Source: Perca fluviatilis
Taxonomy: Eukaryota > Chordata > Actinopteri > Perciformes > Percidae
Reading direction: 5' to 3'
Assembly: GCF_010015445.1 (NCBI RefSeq)
Contig: NC_053114.1
Location: forward strand, 18,865,724 to 18,929,723
DNA: 64,000 nucleotides
This document shows, piece by piece, positions 10,280 through 23,652 of the stretch (its first letter is position 1; every line of letters starts with the position of its first letter). The translations under genes were made by a program, and so were the position numbers. Below the pieces are notes generated by a model. It was not told the DNA's origin. It worked only from the letters and a program-made list of their open reading frames with translations, and did no database searches.

Positions 10280-13200
10280 ATGTCTGCTCGGGTTCTTGTA
10301 GCGTTGCTGGCTGTGTCCTGCGCTGTTTCTGCTCAGTCAGATGTGGAGAACAAGGCGAATGAGTTCCTGCAGAAGTTTGATGAGGAGGCCACTCGGCGTA
10401 TGTACCAGTACTCGCTGGCATCATGGGCCTACAACACCAACATCTCAAAGGAGAACTCCGATAAACTGGTAAGCTTTTGGAGACCTTTAAAATACAGATC
10501 ATAGGTGCTCTAGATTGCTCAAGACGGTATTTTGATGTGTCTGTTTACATCCTCCCCAGACACAACAGGGGGAAATTTGGGGCAAATTCTACACCCAGAT
10601 GTCAGAAGAGTCGTTGAAATTCCCCATCGACCAGATCAAGGATCCAGAAATCAAATTACAGCTCATTTTGCTACAAGACAAAGGCTCTGGTGCCCTATCC
10701 CCGGATAAAGCTGCACATGTAAGACAATTGTTATATTTCATTCTGTTATATGTGATTAGATAGGTCTTAAAATATGTTCTTTGCAAAGACACATCTTCTG
10801 GAACGCTTCCAAAGTGCTTCATCAACCTTAACATTTTATCCTTGTGTTTTCTTTTCTTTTTTTTATTAACTTGTTCAGCTCAGTAAGGTCATGAGTGAGA
10901 TGAGTACAATCTACAGCACAGCGACAGTGTGTCTCAACGACGACCCCTTCAACTGCCAGACTTTGGAGCCAGGTACGACTCTGTTGTTAAAGACCGGTTA
11001 TGGTGACGCGGCTGCCGGCTACTGTCGGTCAAAGTCAGATAAAGCCGTTTATGATTAACACAGTCACTGAGAAAATAAGTTTTATGTTTTTTTAACCGAG
11101 ATTTTACCAAGATACTGTAATCCATTGTGGTAACTGTGTTGTTTTTATACTGTTTAGTTCTTTAATTTTGAACCACAAACACATTTAAAAACAGGATCAC
11201 ACCTGCATGTTTCCAGGTACTTTACTTGAGGGTTTCCATATGATGCTACTTTATACTTCTACATTTTAGAGCGAACTATTGTACTTTTCACTCTACTACA
11301 GTATATTTATCTGACAGCTATAGTTACTAGTGACTTTCAGTTTAAGATTTAGAATTTAAAAATTAGAAAATGCAATTGTTAAAGATTAACTAACTGTATC
11401 CCAGTCTTTTTGGCTTTTGACCCATTACGCAGAATCAGTGTCTGGTTAGGACTCTTTGTCACAGTTCTGATGTCTGTGCGTTGTTAGCAGTTCCGCCAAC
11501 GAAATACCAGATTTCCCCTTTTAAAATGTTCTGATGGTTTAAGTTCAATAACTGTTTGAGGCCAAGGAGGTTATATTACCAAATATTTCACAAAACCAGC
11601 AAAGACTAGTCATTTAGATTTGTATTAGAACTAGGTGCAAATCGACCAAGAGCTAGGTGCACATCGACCAAGAGGAAACTACAGGGTACATACATCAGTA
11701 TTAACAATCTAATACTGTAATATGTAGTAATATATCAGGCACAGGCCATATTTCTGTACAAAAAATACTTTTACTTTTGATACTTTCAGTACATTTTTCA
11801 GATTTTCACCAATTTTGATGATCTTACCTGTAATAGAGTATTTTTAAAAAGTTATTTAGGTACCTTTACAGACCAGTATCAAACAGTGGTGGAGGAAGTG
11901 CTGATGATGCATTCATACCTGCATTAAATAACTCAATAGAAAAATACTCCATTACAAGTAAAAGTCCTGCATTCAAAATATTACTTATGTAAAAGTATTG
12001 GTATCAAAATATACTGCCAAATGGCTCCATTCAACGTGTTATATTTATCATATATATTATTGGAATACTATCATTGATGTGAGCAGCATTTTACTGATGT
12101 CAAGGTGGAGCTCATTTCAAGAACAGTTGGGAAGCATATTTTATAAACTGTTCATGTGCTTAACATACAGCATATAGCTGTGTGATAAATGTAGTAGAAT
12201 AAAATGTACACCCCTTCCCCCCAAAATGTAGTGGAATAGAAGTATCAATTATAATAAAATAGTACAGTACAGTACAGTTCTGATATCACACATCATACTT
12301 GTTTTAGTGCAAACTTTTTTTTCAGATTAGATACAAAGTAAAACATTTATTCATTTGATCAATATACTCTGTCACTGACTTGCATGCTCTTCTGTTTACA
12401 GGCCTGGAACATGTAATGGCCAGCAGCATAGACTACTCTGAGCGTCTGCATGTGTGGGAGGGCTGGAGGAGAGTGGTGGGGAAGAGGATGAGGCCTCTGT
12501 ACGAAGACTATGTGGATCTGAAGAATGAAGCTGCCAAACTAAACGGTGATACAGCTCAAAGAAAATATTCAACTAGATGTAAATGTTTGCTTGTGAGGAT
12601 GTATAATGTTTTCTTTTTTTTAAAGATTATTTTGTGAGCTTTTTGGCCTTTATTGATAGGACAGATTAAGACAGGAAAGAGGGTAGAGAGACAGGGGAAC
12701 GACGTGCAGCAAAGGGCCGCGGGTCGGACTTGAACCCGGGCCGCTGCATTAAGGACTGAACCTTAGTACACGGGGCGCACGCTCAACCAGGTGAGCTACC
12801 AGGACGCCCCAGGGTGTATAATGTTTTTAATGTGTGAATGACCTGCTCTTGTTAATTCTGGGTGGAAACTTAATGTAGCTTAAATAATTACTACACAGTG
12901 GAAATACTTTGACTAGAAGACTATAAACTTATCAAGGAACTACACCGACATAAGCTGATGCTGATTGTGGATAGGACGAACACAGAGCTGATGGTGTTCA
13001 GTGATCATACGCGACGATTTTCTTGTAACACAGTTAAAGAGCTGAGTTTGGCCAAGTATGTCATATCCTCTAACTCATGTAATACTAGCAGCGCCACGGC
13101 TTAGTTCAACACGCCAAACAGAGTCAGCTAAAATTCTACCAAAAAAACCCAAAAAGCCTCTGGTTGTGAAATTTTTTTCTAAATTGAAATGTGTCTGCTT

Positions 13201-16200
13201 TCTATCTCGCTCGATCTGTTCCTCTCTGACACACACTCCTACAGGTTTTGAAGACTATGGAGCTTACTGGAGATATAACTATGAGACCATTGAGGATGAA
13301 GTTCAGTACAAGTACACCAGAGATGAGCTGATGGAAGATGTCCGTTCTATATACAAGGAGGCACGTCTAATATTAATGGATCGTATGTCTTGTGATTCAG
13401 AACGTCTACATTACCCGAGGGTAGGAATGTACAGTTTGTTATTGATTTTACAAAGTAATTAACAGTATTTTATTTATTTTTTCACAGATCCTGCCCTTAT
13501 ACAAGGAGCTGCATAGCTATGTAAGAGCCAGGCTTATGGAAGTCTACCCAGGACACATTGATTCAGAAGGGCCTCTGCCAGCCCACCTCCTGGGTATGAT
13601 TTGTCTTTCTTTACCAAAAAACAAAACAAGCATACAAGGAAAATTGTATAAAAGGAGTCCGTTATTCAGCAGTAGAGCAAATTGTAAACTCCAACATGTA
13701 ACAGCAAATCTGTACAGTAACTCAGGTGTGCAACAATAGAATAATATCAGCCAAAATTACAAAATGATCTTACGGTGCATTAAATGTCACAATTTAAAGA
13801 ATACACCTTCATGTAAGTTTTAAGTCCCAGTCCAGGACTTGTGTACGGCTTCATTTGTTGTCTAGGTGTGACTACCACTACCACTTTGTTTATTTTTGAT
13901 TGAAGAGGATGGAAAAAGCAGAGTGACTGCTTGCAAAATGAGTTTTACATAATGTATTTTGAAGCTTTAAATTGCTTGTGTTGTTGAGATATTGAAAAAG
14001 ACATGAATCTGAAAAAGTGTAGGGATTTGTTTGGTTGTTTAAATGTAACAATACAAGAATACGGAAAAAGAAATGCAACAGATGTAATTTGAATTTATAA
14101 GCGGTGTTTAGCTGAAACAAATTGGTGCAGCCTCCGAAAGAACATCTCTGTGTACTTGGAGTACGTGGAGTAGAAAGTAATTACCTTTAGTGTTGATTGT
14201 TCAGGTGACATGTGGGGAAGATTCTGGACCAACCTTTATCCTCTATCAATCCCTTTCCCTAATAAAGAAGATATTGATGTCAGCAATGCTATGGTGGACC
14301 AGGTGCAGTACAATTTTGTTGAATTTGTTATTTTGTGGTATTAAAAACAAGTTTTGAAACATAATGCATTCAGTGGAAAAGAAATTAAACAACCAAGATA
14401 ATAAAATCCTCTATTGCAACTGAAACTGTCTATTCAATGTCAATTTGAATTCCAGGGCTGGAGTGAGGAAAGGCTTTTCAAAGAAGCAGAGAAGTTCTTC
14501 ATGTCTGTGGGCCTGTATAAGATGTTCCCAAACTTCTGGAATAACTCCATGCTGGTGAAGCCTGATGATGGACGCAAGGTGGTCTGTCACCCCACAGCCT
14601 GGGACATGGGAAACAGAGAGGACTTTAGGTATGATATATCAACAGACATGCACATATTTACACGTGGAAACATATGCAGCCACACTGAAACAAGTATCAG
14701 AAAAACAGCTAAATCTATCCAACTCTCTGATAGTTGCTGACTCTTAAACGGATTAAAGTGATCTCCAATAAGCTTATGTATGAGCAGCTTCAACCAACCT
14801 CTATTATGTACAGAGCTATTAATTAAGAGCATACACTGTATATATTGGTATTTAAAAAGCCTACATTTGGGACAGGTGACTCAACTCGCATACGCAGCTC
14901 TTTTAAAAATGATTTAGAAGGGGTTTTGTGCAGTGTTCTGAGAAATCTTACTGTAGATCAGTACATGAGAGTCATAATTATGAACTTGCTGGAACAATGA
15001 TGTTGATTAATCTCTGAGTCATTCTTTCCAGCTGATAAAGATAACCAAAGTCTTTATTTTGTAAAATATTAAACCACGTAGTTGCTTAAGAGGTTTTAGA
15101 GGTTTGACCATTTATAGCAACAAAGTTTTTCCAAATGCAAAACATAACTCTTTCCAAAAGGCAGGCTTCATGGCTCACCAATGCCAATTTGGCTCAATTA
15201 AACTGTATTCATTAGACTTTCGCATTCACGCATTGGACTCAAGTGTTTATATCTGACTCATCAGAAACATGTTATTGCGCAGTTTTATTGGTATAATATT
15301 TCTGATATGGTATCATGATATGTCTGCATCACACAATATACCTGCTGACATTAACACTTCTCCTGTGATGTCTCCAGGATCAAAATGTGCACTAAGGTCA
15401 ACATGGACGACTTCCTCACAGTGCACCATGAGATGGGTCACAACCAGTACCAGATGGCTTACCGTAACCTGTCCTACCTCCTGAGGGACGGAGCCAACGA
15501 GGGTTTCCACGAGGCTGTCGGAGAAATCATGTCCCTCTCTGCCGCGACGCCCAAACACCTGCAGAGCCTCAATCTCCTGGCTCCTGGCTTCATTTATGAT
15601 AGGGGTACTATTGATGTAGATAACACTGACAATTATCAAACCAAAGAAATATTGGCTCTCCGAAACTTTAAACATGCTATAATCAATAGTTTTATATTTA
15701 CAATGGATGAAATGACCGTGGCCCCATTTACTTTTGTCATTTCAAGTGTCTCGTATATGGATCAAATTCCGATGAGATTTAAGACACTTTCATTTACACA
15801 TGCTGTTCATGCATCTACATGGAATTCAAGGTTGGGCCCTCCTACAGTCCAAAAGGAGGTGCTAACGCACCTGAAGCTGTCTGGTAACTTCCAAAAATGA
15901 AGAAGAGGAAGAATAAGCTGTGCATTTGTGCAGTTCAGTTACAATAACAGTCTAACTAGATTTAGCTTACAGCTATCCATAACCCAACACAAAGACATCA
16001 ATGAATCATATTAATGAACTATGAGCGAGACAAAAGTATAATTGTCTCCACAGGCTCTCATTTACGCCGCTCCCTCACCCACACAGATCGTTCTGTGGTT
16101 GAACTGATGACTGTGGATCAGATAAATACTACAGCAGCTCAGTGCACCTTGTATTTTGTTCGTATGGAGCTGTTTTTCCTTGTTGCTTAAACGAGACAGA

Positions 16201-19200
16201 ATAATAGCTAATTTTAGCTGCCGTTGTCACAAGGAAAAAGCAGATATTATTTATTAAGAGAGTCATACAACAAGTTCATATATTTCCAAAGCCTGCTTAT
16301 TGACGTAGATAAAGGAGTAAAGATTGCGTATGCGCGAGTGAATATTGGGCTTCCATTCATCAAGTTGCCAGAGACTTGACTTCAAATGTCTGCTTAGGTT
16401 TCTCCACATCTGCTGGATGTGTAAATAAGCCAGCTGTTTGCTAGCAACTACATTTGCCATACAGTATCAACTTAGATAATATGTCAGTGCCAAGCTAACA
16501 CTGCCCCCAAATGGCCAATGGTTATTGCAGGTTTAACTTTTGATACATTTTCTCTTAACCCATTAAAGACAATGCAATTTTATTTGCCTGGCCTAAACCA
16601 ATATAAATCACCAAAGTGACAGTGGCATATATATATATATATATATATATAGTTCTGAACAAACCAGAACAGGTATGAGTAATGTGTCTCTGGGTTGCTT
16701 GCCCTCGAATGGCATGTAGGTTAAAAATATCTTCAGCACTGTTGGAGCAACAAGACAGACCCATCACAGCGGAATTCACCTGATTACTCGGGTGAAACCA
16801 CATAACCAAGCATAACTTGACCTTGGGCCTTCTGCTTGCTGTTATACAAACTGTCATCTACGTCGTCTGATATAGGTGTTATGAATAGCATATCAAACGC
16901 AGAGTGCTAAACACTTCTGGGTTCTGCTGAAGTGTCCCGAAAAACAACAATATTTATCCGTAGAAATTGTGTTGTGTTTCATCGTCTTTTCTAAACCTTT
17001 CTAAAAATGATGTTTAGACCAGTAACAGGCAGCCACCTGAAACTTTTAACTTTTGATAGCATAAACTATTTTCTGTTTCTTTTGTCTTGCAGAAACAGAG
17101 ATTAACTTCCTGCTGAAACAGGCGCTCACCATCGTGGCTACGCTGCCGTTCACCTACATGCTGGAGGAATGGAGGTGGCAGGTGTTTGCAGGGAACATCA
17201 CCAAGGATAATTGGATGAAGCGCTGGTGGGAGATGAAGTAAGCAGATACCTATATGAAGCTTCTTTTATTAATCCAGTTAATTTGTGCAGTCTGTAAAAA
17301 AATAAAAATACTGTCCAATATCACTGTAAGTATGTGCATTACATCAAAAGTGGACATACTGCAGGCCAAGTATCGTTGCTTTTCATGTTGCGTTACCTCA
17401 GCGGCTGCTTTACTGCAAGTCTTTGTGGTTCAGCATCGGCGTGCATCAGTGCTGACTCTGTTGTCATAACAGGAGGGAGCTGGTGGGGGTGGTGGAGCCA
17501 GTGCCGAGAGACGAGACCTACTGTGACCCGCCTGCTCTGTTCCATGTATCTGGAGACTATTCTTTCATCAGGTAACACTCCCGCTGTAAAGCTGCACTTC
17601 AAGCAAATAAAAGCATAACATCAGTATAACACCTGTATTTTCTCAAAATCAGCTTTGCCAAGAGGGTTACTGTATGTTTTTAGTTCTGTCATGGTTAATC
17701 AAACTTTTTTTAAACATATTTCAATTAAAACATTTTTTTATGTTTTCCTATTTTCTGATGAACTACTCCACTCACTGTTTTCTTTTCACTTTTCACATTG
17801 ATCTGTTAAAATAAATGTTTTTTGCATGCTAGTTTTCTATTATAGGGATTTATTCTGCCCAAAAGAGAGCTACAGTGAAACCTGCCTTTGTTAACATGTC
17901 AAACACCACGTTAAACCGATTAAACCATGTAATGACACGTACACATGACAATGACATTTCATTTTTAGAGTATTCATGACCTGCCAGCTCGCATTGCACA
18001 AGCAACCAAAGCTGGTGGGCAGGGAGTGAACAAGAAGCGCTAAAACATTTACGTTTTTGACGTTTGCTTTGGATGTATTTGAGCTTTACTCTTGGTTGTG
18101 CCTGTTGGCTGCATAAGGCCGAAATTAAGAATCACACACCCTTGCAAGGAAGATGGAGTAGCTGAGTAGTAGAGCTGTGAGAGAGGTGATTAAAGACAGA
18201 TGATTGAAGATAGCCCCAGCTTTGGTATACCCATGTGTCTTTGTTTGTCGGTGGTTGTAAAAACAGGTACTTCACGAGAACCATCTACCAGTTTCAGTTC
18301 CAAAAAGCTCTCTGTGATGCAGCTAATCATCCTGGTGCCTTATCTACATGTGACATTACCAATTCTACAGTAGCAGGAACCAAACTAAGGTACGGACGAC
18401 TTTCTGTTCCTCTTTAAAGGCTGTCACAGAATCAGACGCAGTTGTTTTGGTTATCTCTATGAACGACTTATATAGTTTCTCTTTGGTTAGCCCATCTAAC
18501 CATTTGAACTCAAAAGGGAAATAATGTCTCATTCCTGTTTTGCTATTGCACATTATATATTACAATATTGTGGTACACATGTATAAATGTATTATCATCA
18601 TCATCATTATCATCCTCATCCTCATCCTCATCCTCATCCTCATCCTCATCCTCATCCTCATCCTCATCATCATCAATGTTTTCTGTTAGGAATATGTTAG
18701 AGCTTGGCAGGTCCAAGTCCTGGACCAGGGCTTTGCATACGATATCCGGTGATTTTAAGATGGAAGCCCGCCCCCTGTTGGACTATTTCCAACCACTCCA
18801 TGACTGGCTGAAGGCCGAGAACAAGAAACACAACAGGACTGTAGGCTGGAAGACAGGAATAGATCCATGTAAGTACAAAAGGTACTCATATCGAAGAGCA
18901 TTACCACTAAAATGACAATCCATTTTCTAATTATAATCGCCATTTTGGGTATTATGTTATTTCCTTTCTGAGAGTGATGGTAAATATGATGCTATACCGC
19001 CAGCACTTATTAGCTTAGCTTACCACAAAGACTGGGAACAGGGGGAAACAGCTAGCCTGGCTCTGTACCAGCACACATTGTGGTTTCATGGGAGGTTATA
19101 TGCCGGACTATTTCTTGCCCAGTAATTCACCAACGTCTTGTCATCACCACAAAGTTGCCAGGCAACCATAGTCCAGCACATTACCTAAAACCACAATGTA

Positions 19201-22200
19201 TTGTTTTTACACTTTGGTTTTTGTACGTCCAAAGAATGTTTAATGTGTCAATAAGTGAGTTTTGCTTTGTTTCCTGCACAGCAAACTAATCTGGGTGGAT
19301 GCTGTCTGGGTTCATACTGCCATATTGTGTTTATGTAGTAACACCAAACACAGTTAATTGAACATTTGAAAAGCTGCACCAGAGCCATATAAACTATATG
19401 AGTGGACAAACAACTCTCTAATCATTACTTAATAAATTGTGACAAAAAAGAACTTGATGTTATGTCTGGTGAAACATTTGCTTGTTAATGACATTTTTAA
19501 GGAAGTAGAAAAAACACAGTTTTAAGTCACTACTGTTTTCATGACAAATATGTGCATGACCAAACCACAGAACTTACTTACTAGAATGTGTATTTCCTGA
19601 AGATGAGTGTGATTGCAATTTCCTTGAAATTTTATTCTGTACACCATGAGTTGTAAATTTTATAAGCCCCAAAAGTGCTTTATAACACTCATGTCCAGGG
19701 GGCACGTGCTTACAACATTTGAAAGAACTAAACCATATTCAATTGATAATTTTACTATTGCTCCCTCTATTGCATTATATTGTATTGAGATCTGTTCACT
19801 GTCCCTGATGGTACGGGTTATCCAGAAATTGGTTGCTATTGGATGATGTTATGGCAGTAACATTAACAACATTTTGTGAACCAATTCTAGACAAAAGGTT
19901 GGTGATATCCATAGGCTGTTAATATTAATGGACAAAGCATCCGGTTCGCCGAAGTGCTGCAAATGTGGAAGTGCCTTAAACCTGCATTCTACCTGAATTC
20001 CAGCAAGGGGGGGTGGGGGGGGGACACATGTGGTTGCAAAAAGGAGGTTGGTTTCTGTAGAAGTCTATGAGAAAGTGACCCACTTCTCACTTGATTTATT
20101 ACCTCAGTAAACATTTTCATAATGAGTTTATGGTCTCAATCGCTAGTTTTAAGTCTTCCGCAACACAGAATGATGTTAATTTTTTTTAATTATGGTCTCC
20201 TTGATTTTAAAATCGGCGATAAAGCAGGGGGTGTTTTAGGGCGTAGCTATGATGTGATTGACAGTGAAAGTGTGTAACGTAACGTGGCTCCTCCCTCTCG
20301 TCGAAAATCGTCCGCAACCAGGATGGCTGCGCCCGTAACGGCAATCTCGACGACTCATAGCAGATCTCTACAAACCAATGGATGACGTCACACATGCTCT
20401 GTCCGTTAATTTTCGGTTTATGGTGATAACCAAAGACAAATGCATGGGTTGTGTTCACAGTCAGCCAAATGTGTTATATGCCATGTTTTGTGAAGATTTG
20501 ATGAAATATTGAGAATAAGAAGGGAGAAATGTGTTTAACAAAAAAAATCCTAATTCATCAAACTAATTATTTTGTTTTACAGATTCATCGTATGCCATTA
20601 AAGTAAGGATAAGTTTGAAGGCTGCCATGGGCGATAACGCTGTGAGTTATATTAATCATTATCATTGTTATTGTTGTTGTTGTTAAACTGATCCTGTTAC
20701 CGATCTGGGGCCTGTTTCAGAAAGCAGGTTTAGTGAAAACTCTGAGTTTGTTAAACCTGAGATGAGGAAAACTTTGGGTTTTCCGTTTCAGAAAGGGAGG
20801 TTATTTAAAACTGAGAAGGAGGGGTAACTCCAGCCCATTTCAGAAAGAGAGGTAACCTTAACCTCAGAGTCAGTGAACCTAACCTGGTCGGGAGCAGGTT
20901 TTCTTCAGTAAACCTTGAGTTTCTCTCAGTCTCCTCCCTCTAACGCAGCGCTCTTTTTTATTTCCTCATTCATTCATTCATTCATTCATTCATTCATTCA
21001 GTCTGTATCAGGTACATTTTAGAGCAGTGTTGTCCTCTGCATGAATGCAAAAACTTGTTGGTTTATTAACTGTTAGGCAGACTATAAAAAAAAATGTTCT
21101 CGAACATAGCATATCCTTTTGTCGATGATCCCGTTGATGAAGAAGCTGTATTACTTCACAGGGAGTTAAACATATGTCGGGAGATGATAATGAGGCCCCG
21201 ACTATAAGATGCATTTTCATTTTCAGATACTAGCTTACCTATTTGAGAGGTATCGTTTTTCTCCACAGTTGATCAGATATGTAGATACCTTATCCGTCCT
21301 CATATCACCCATCGTGGACATGCTTTTACATCACAGCAGATTCTGTGTTGCATTATGTTTTTTGCAAATGGCAAAAAGGGTGCCTTGCTCTGAAACGTTT
21401 TTTTAACGTTTTTTTAGTGTTCCCTGGACGCAAACCAGTGAGAGCCTTTAAAAAGAAATAAATGATTATAAATTATAATTCTGTTAATGACATGGTGCTG
21501 CAACCTCAGAATGGGATTAGTAGTAGGTTATTTTTTCGCCCGCAGGATTGCACTTAAATGAAATTATAGGGTGTAATACCATTCCAGTGTTCACCAGTAA
21601 TATTATAGGCTACCTATGATTAAATATGAAATGAATACACTATATTAGAGTTTACGCATAGACTCCAGCAGCAATGTTCTCACATATGTTCAAACTCATG
21701 TGCGCATGAGTAGTTCCAGTTCCAGAGGGGTAAAGTGTGCCGACAGATTTGTCTGTGGTTATCGCCATGGTGAATCGTAGTGTCATTCCTTTTCATTGTG
21801 GTGGTAACTTTGAGTCAACCTACTCTGAGTTCATTGAACCAACTCAAATCAGCTGTTCTGCAACCGAAAACTCAGAGTTTCCCATCTCCAGGTAAATCAA
21901 CTCAGAATTCAGGGTTAGACTCAGATTTTTTTTAAATCTCCTTCCTGAAACGGGCCCCAGTTATTGTTATTGTGTTTTTTTCACTACCTTTTAAAGTGCT
22001 ATATAAAATAAATGTGTTATTATTATTATTAGAAGTTATTACAGTATTAGAGTTACAATATCTGACTAAACGTAGTTAATTAAAAGTAAAAAGTTAATTT
22101 TCCACCTTTAAAGTGAACTTCAGTCTGTTTGATCATCATCATGGCCAATATTAATCAAATGAACTGTGTTTCAGTATTCCTGGGATGCCAATGAGCGGTA

Positions 22201-23652
22201 CCTGTTCAAGGCCAACATTGCGTACGCTTTGAGGCAGTACTACAGCCAAAAGAACGAGACCCTTCAGTTCACGTCAGTATCACCATTGGGACCACAAAAT
22301 ATGGAGCTTTGTTTTCCTTCTTAATATCTTTTTTACAACATTTGTTTGAGAGCTTTTCTTGGTTTGTACCTGCAGATCAGAGAACGTCCTTGTGTATGAA
22401 GAGACTCCCAGAATCTCTTTCTACATTGTGGTCACCAACCCATCAAGTCCAACCGTATATATCCCAAAGGATAATGTGGAGGCTGCCATACGGTGAGGCA
22501 CTAGCTTTATTTAATCAACACACATGGGTATTTTGATTACATAGAGTATATTTCTAAAACACTAAGTGCAATATACATGTTTTGTGTTACCGTAAATGTG
22601 TCACCGACTAAGGAGCTCCACTAGTCGAGCTAATACAATTTATTTTGAATGATTTTAAATGACGTTTCTGGGAATTGCGATGTTGGTGTGTCATTCCACT
22701 ACTTTGGCTTAATGACCTCAGATTCCACACTGTTCTGAACTCTCCGCTTTCAACAGTTTTTTCTACTCTCAGCTCAAACTCACGTCAACCGTGTCAGATT
22801 TCTTTATATGGTCATTTGCTACAGGCACATTACTGTAGTGTTTACATTACATACACTGCTACAAGTAGCTCTCAATCAGAGCAGGCTGTGCTTTTTTGGG
22901 AGGGGGGCTTACTGTTAATAGACAGGGGCTACAACAGAGATTCTAAGACAGAGGTGCGGCAGCCATGGGCAGTATGAGAAAAATAAAGTGAATATTTTTT
23001 CTTTACATTAAAGCATGTAAACATGTTCTAGTAGAAACCTAAAATACAATTATGAACCCGACAATGAGCACAATAGGTCCCATTGAAAGCCTCACAGAGC
23101 TGTAGTCTAGCCTTTATCTAATTTCTAACATAAGAATTCCAGTTAAATTGCTTCCTTCTATAATTGATATAATCAACTCTGTGTGACATTTCCCTATAGA
23201 GACAGTAAATAGGTGTGAACAATAATAAATCCATTTCGATATTGATCCCAGGTTAAGTCGAGGCCGAATCAACCAGGCCTTCAAATTGGATGACAAGACG
23301 TTGGAGTTTGTGGGTATCCCAGCAACACTGGCCCCTCCCGTGGAGCAGCCGGTGACGGTGTGGCTGGTGGTGTTTGGGGTTGTCATGGGAGTCGTGGTGC
23401 TAGCTGGCGTCTACCTTGTCATCTCTGGTGTCAAAGAGCGCAAGAAGTGAGTGTTTATGGACTCGAGAGTGTGACCTATTTCTACCGTGTTGGAGAAATT
23501 GGCTTCCATAACTGTGAGACATGTTGTGTTTCATGTTTGTTTGTAGGAAATCTGCAAAGAAAGACAGCATGGAGAATCCGTACGATACAAACATTGATGG
23601 AAAAACTAACAAAGCCTTTGAGGTCAGTGACGATGAACAAACTGGATTCTGA
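10280..23652 (+). CDS. ace2: Angiotensin-converting enzyme 2, 18 coding exons
   Basis: Exons: 10280-10468, 10560-10718, 10879-10972, 12402-12545, 13245-13360, 13488-13593, 14205-14302, 14456-14628, 15378-15604, 17093-17237, 17473-17571, 18267-18389, 18690-18868, 20583-20641, 22175-22272, 22376-22492, 23252-23446, 23547-23652. They sum to 2427 bases, one frame, 808 residues (human 805). ACE2 is a type I membrane zinc carboxypeptidase that converts angiotensin II to angiotensin 1-7; its C-terminal collectrin-like part supports amino-acid transporters. Seen: signal peptide at 1-18; zinc site HEMGH at 377-381 with the third ligand Glu405 in GFHEAVGE; collectrin-like region from about 615; transmembrane helix near 744-766; cytoplasmic NPY motif and C-terminal TGF, similar to human TSF, a possible PDZ ligand. 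Most exon lengths equal the human ones as I remember them. The donor after exon 5 is GC rather than GT (see findings). Start chosen because the signal peptide follows directly. Confidence 0.95.
10973..12401. other. ace2 intron 3, with dispersed repeats
   Basis: Non-coding. It holds fragments of the 'tactttacttgag..ctactacagtat' fish repeat near 11205-11340 and of 'agtggtggaggaagtgctgatg..aaaagtcctgcattcaaaa' type near 11880-12010. Confidence 0.6.
12640..12810 (-). mobile_element. tRNA-derived SINE in ace2 intron 4
   Basis: Read on the minus strand it begins GGGGCGTCCTGGTAGCTC, which carries a box A-like TAGCTCACCTGGTTGAGC, then a box B-like GGTTCAAGTCC (complement near 12725-12737), then an unrelated tail ending in a family-type 'gacaggaaagagggtagaga' segment. 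The tRNA half lacks a proper acceptor-stem partner. It is therefore a SINE head and not a functional tRNA gene. Confidence 0.75.
15605..17092. other. ace2 intron 9; open reading frame continues into it
   Basis: The exon 9 frame stays open for 98 codons past the donor, to 15898. The rest is non-coding with a short (TA)n run at 16627-16651. Confidence 0.6.
18595..18675. repeat. (TCATCC)n microsatellite next to an ace2 splice acceptor
   Basis: A TCATCA/TCATCC hexamer-type array ends only about 14 bases before the acceptor of exon 13 (exon begins 18690). It therefore occupies the expected branch point and pyrimidine-tract zone of that intron. Confidence 0.9.
19005..19320. repeat. Fragment of the 'gcttagcttagc..gactggaaacaggggg' fish repeat
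   Basis: Shares 'agactgg(g/a)aacaggggg' and 'aaacagctagcctggctctg' with copies near 33010, 49140 and 54975. It lies in ace2 intron 13. Confidence 0.7.
20060..20480. repeat. Probable dispersed repeat in ace2 intron 13
   Basis: The segment 'ttatggtctcaatcgctag' and the following GC-richer block (tgtgattgacag..ctcctccctctcg) differ in composition from the surroundings. They resemble a common fish repeat, from memory only. Confidence 0.35.
20706..21960 (+). mobile_element. PIF/Harbinger element with decayed HARBI1-like transposase, in ace2 intron 14
   Basis: The ends CTGGGGCCTGTTTCAGAAAG and the complement of the right end (CTGGGGCCCGTTTCAGGAAG) form terminal inverted repeats. Between 21095 and 21410, pieces in shifting frames read like a HARBI1 N-terminal region: [17 protein letters not shown], then [16 protein letters not shown], then [21 protein letters not shown], with stops and frameshifts. 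An (ATTC)n run lies at 20966-21000. The element is dead and spliced out with the intron. Confidence 0.75.
22640..23076 (+). mobile_element. MITE fragment in ace2 intron 16
   Basis: Shares 'atcagagcag(g/a)ctg', 'gagggggggctta', 'gcagccatgggcagtatgag' and 'taaacatgttctagtagaaa' with 62985-63275 and, in reverse orientation, with 28930-29372. Terminal repeats are not clear in this copy. Confidence 0.65.

Noticed and set aside
12640..12810. Possible tRNA gene on the minus strand
   Set aside because: The A and B boxes are present, but the acceptor stem does not pair and a SINE-type body follows.
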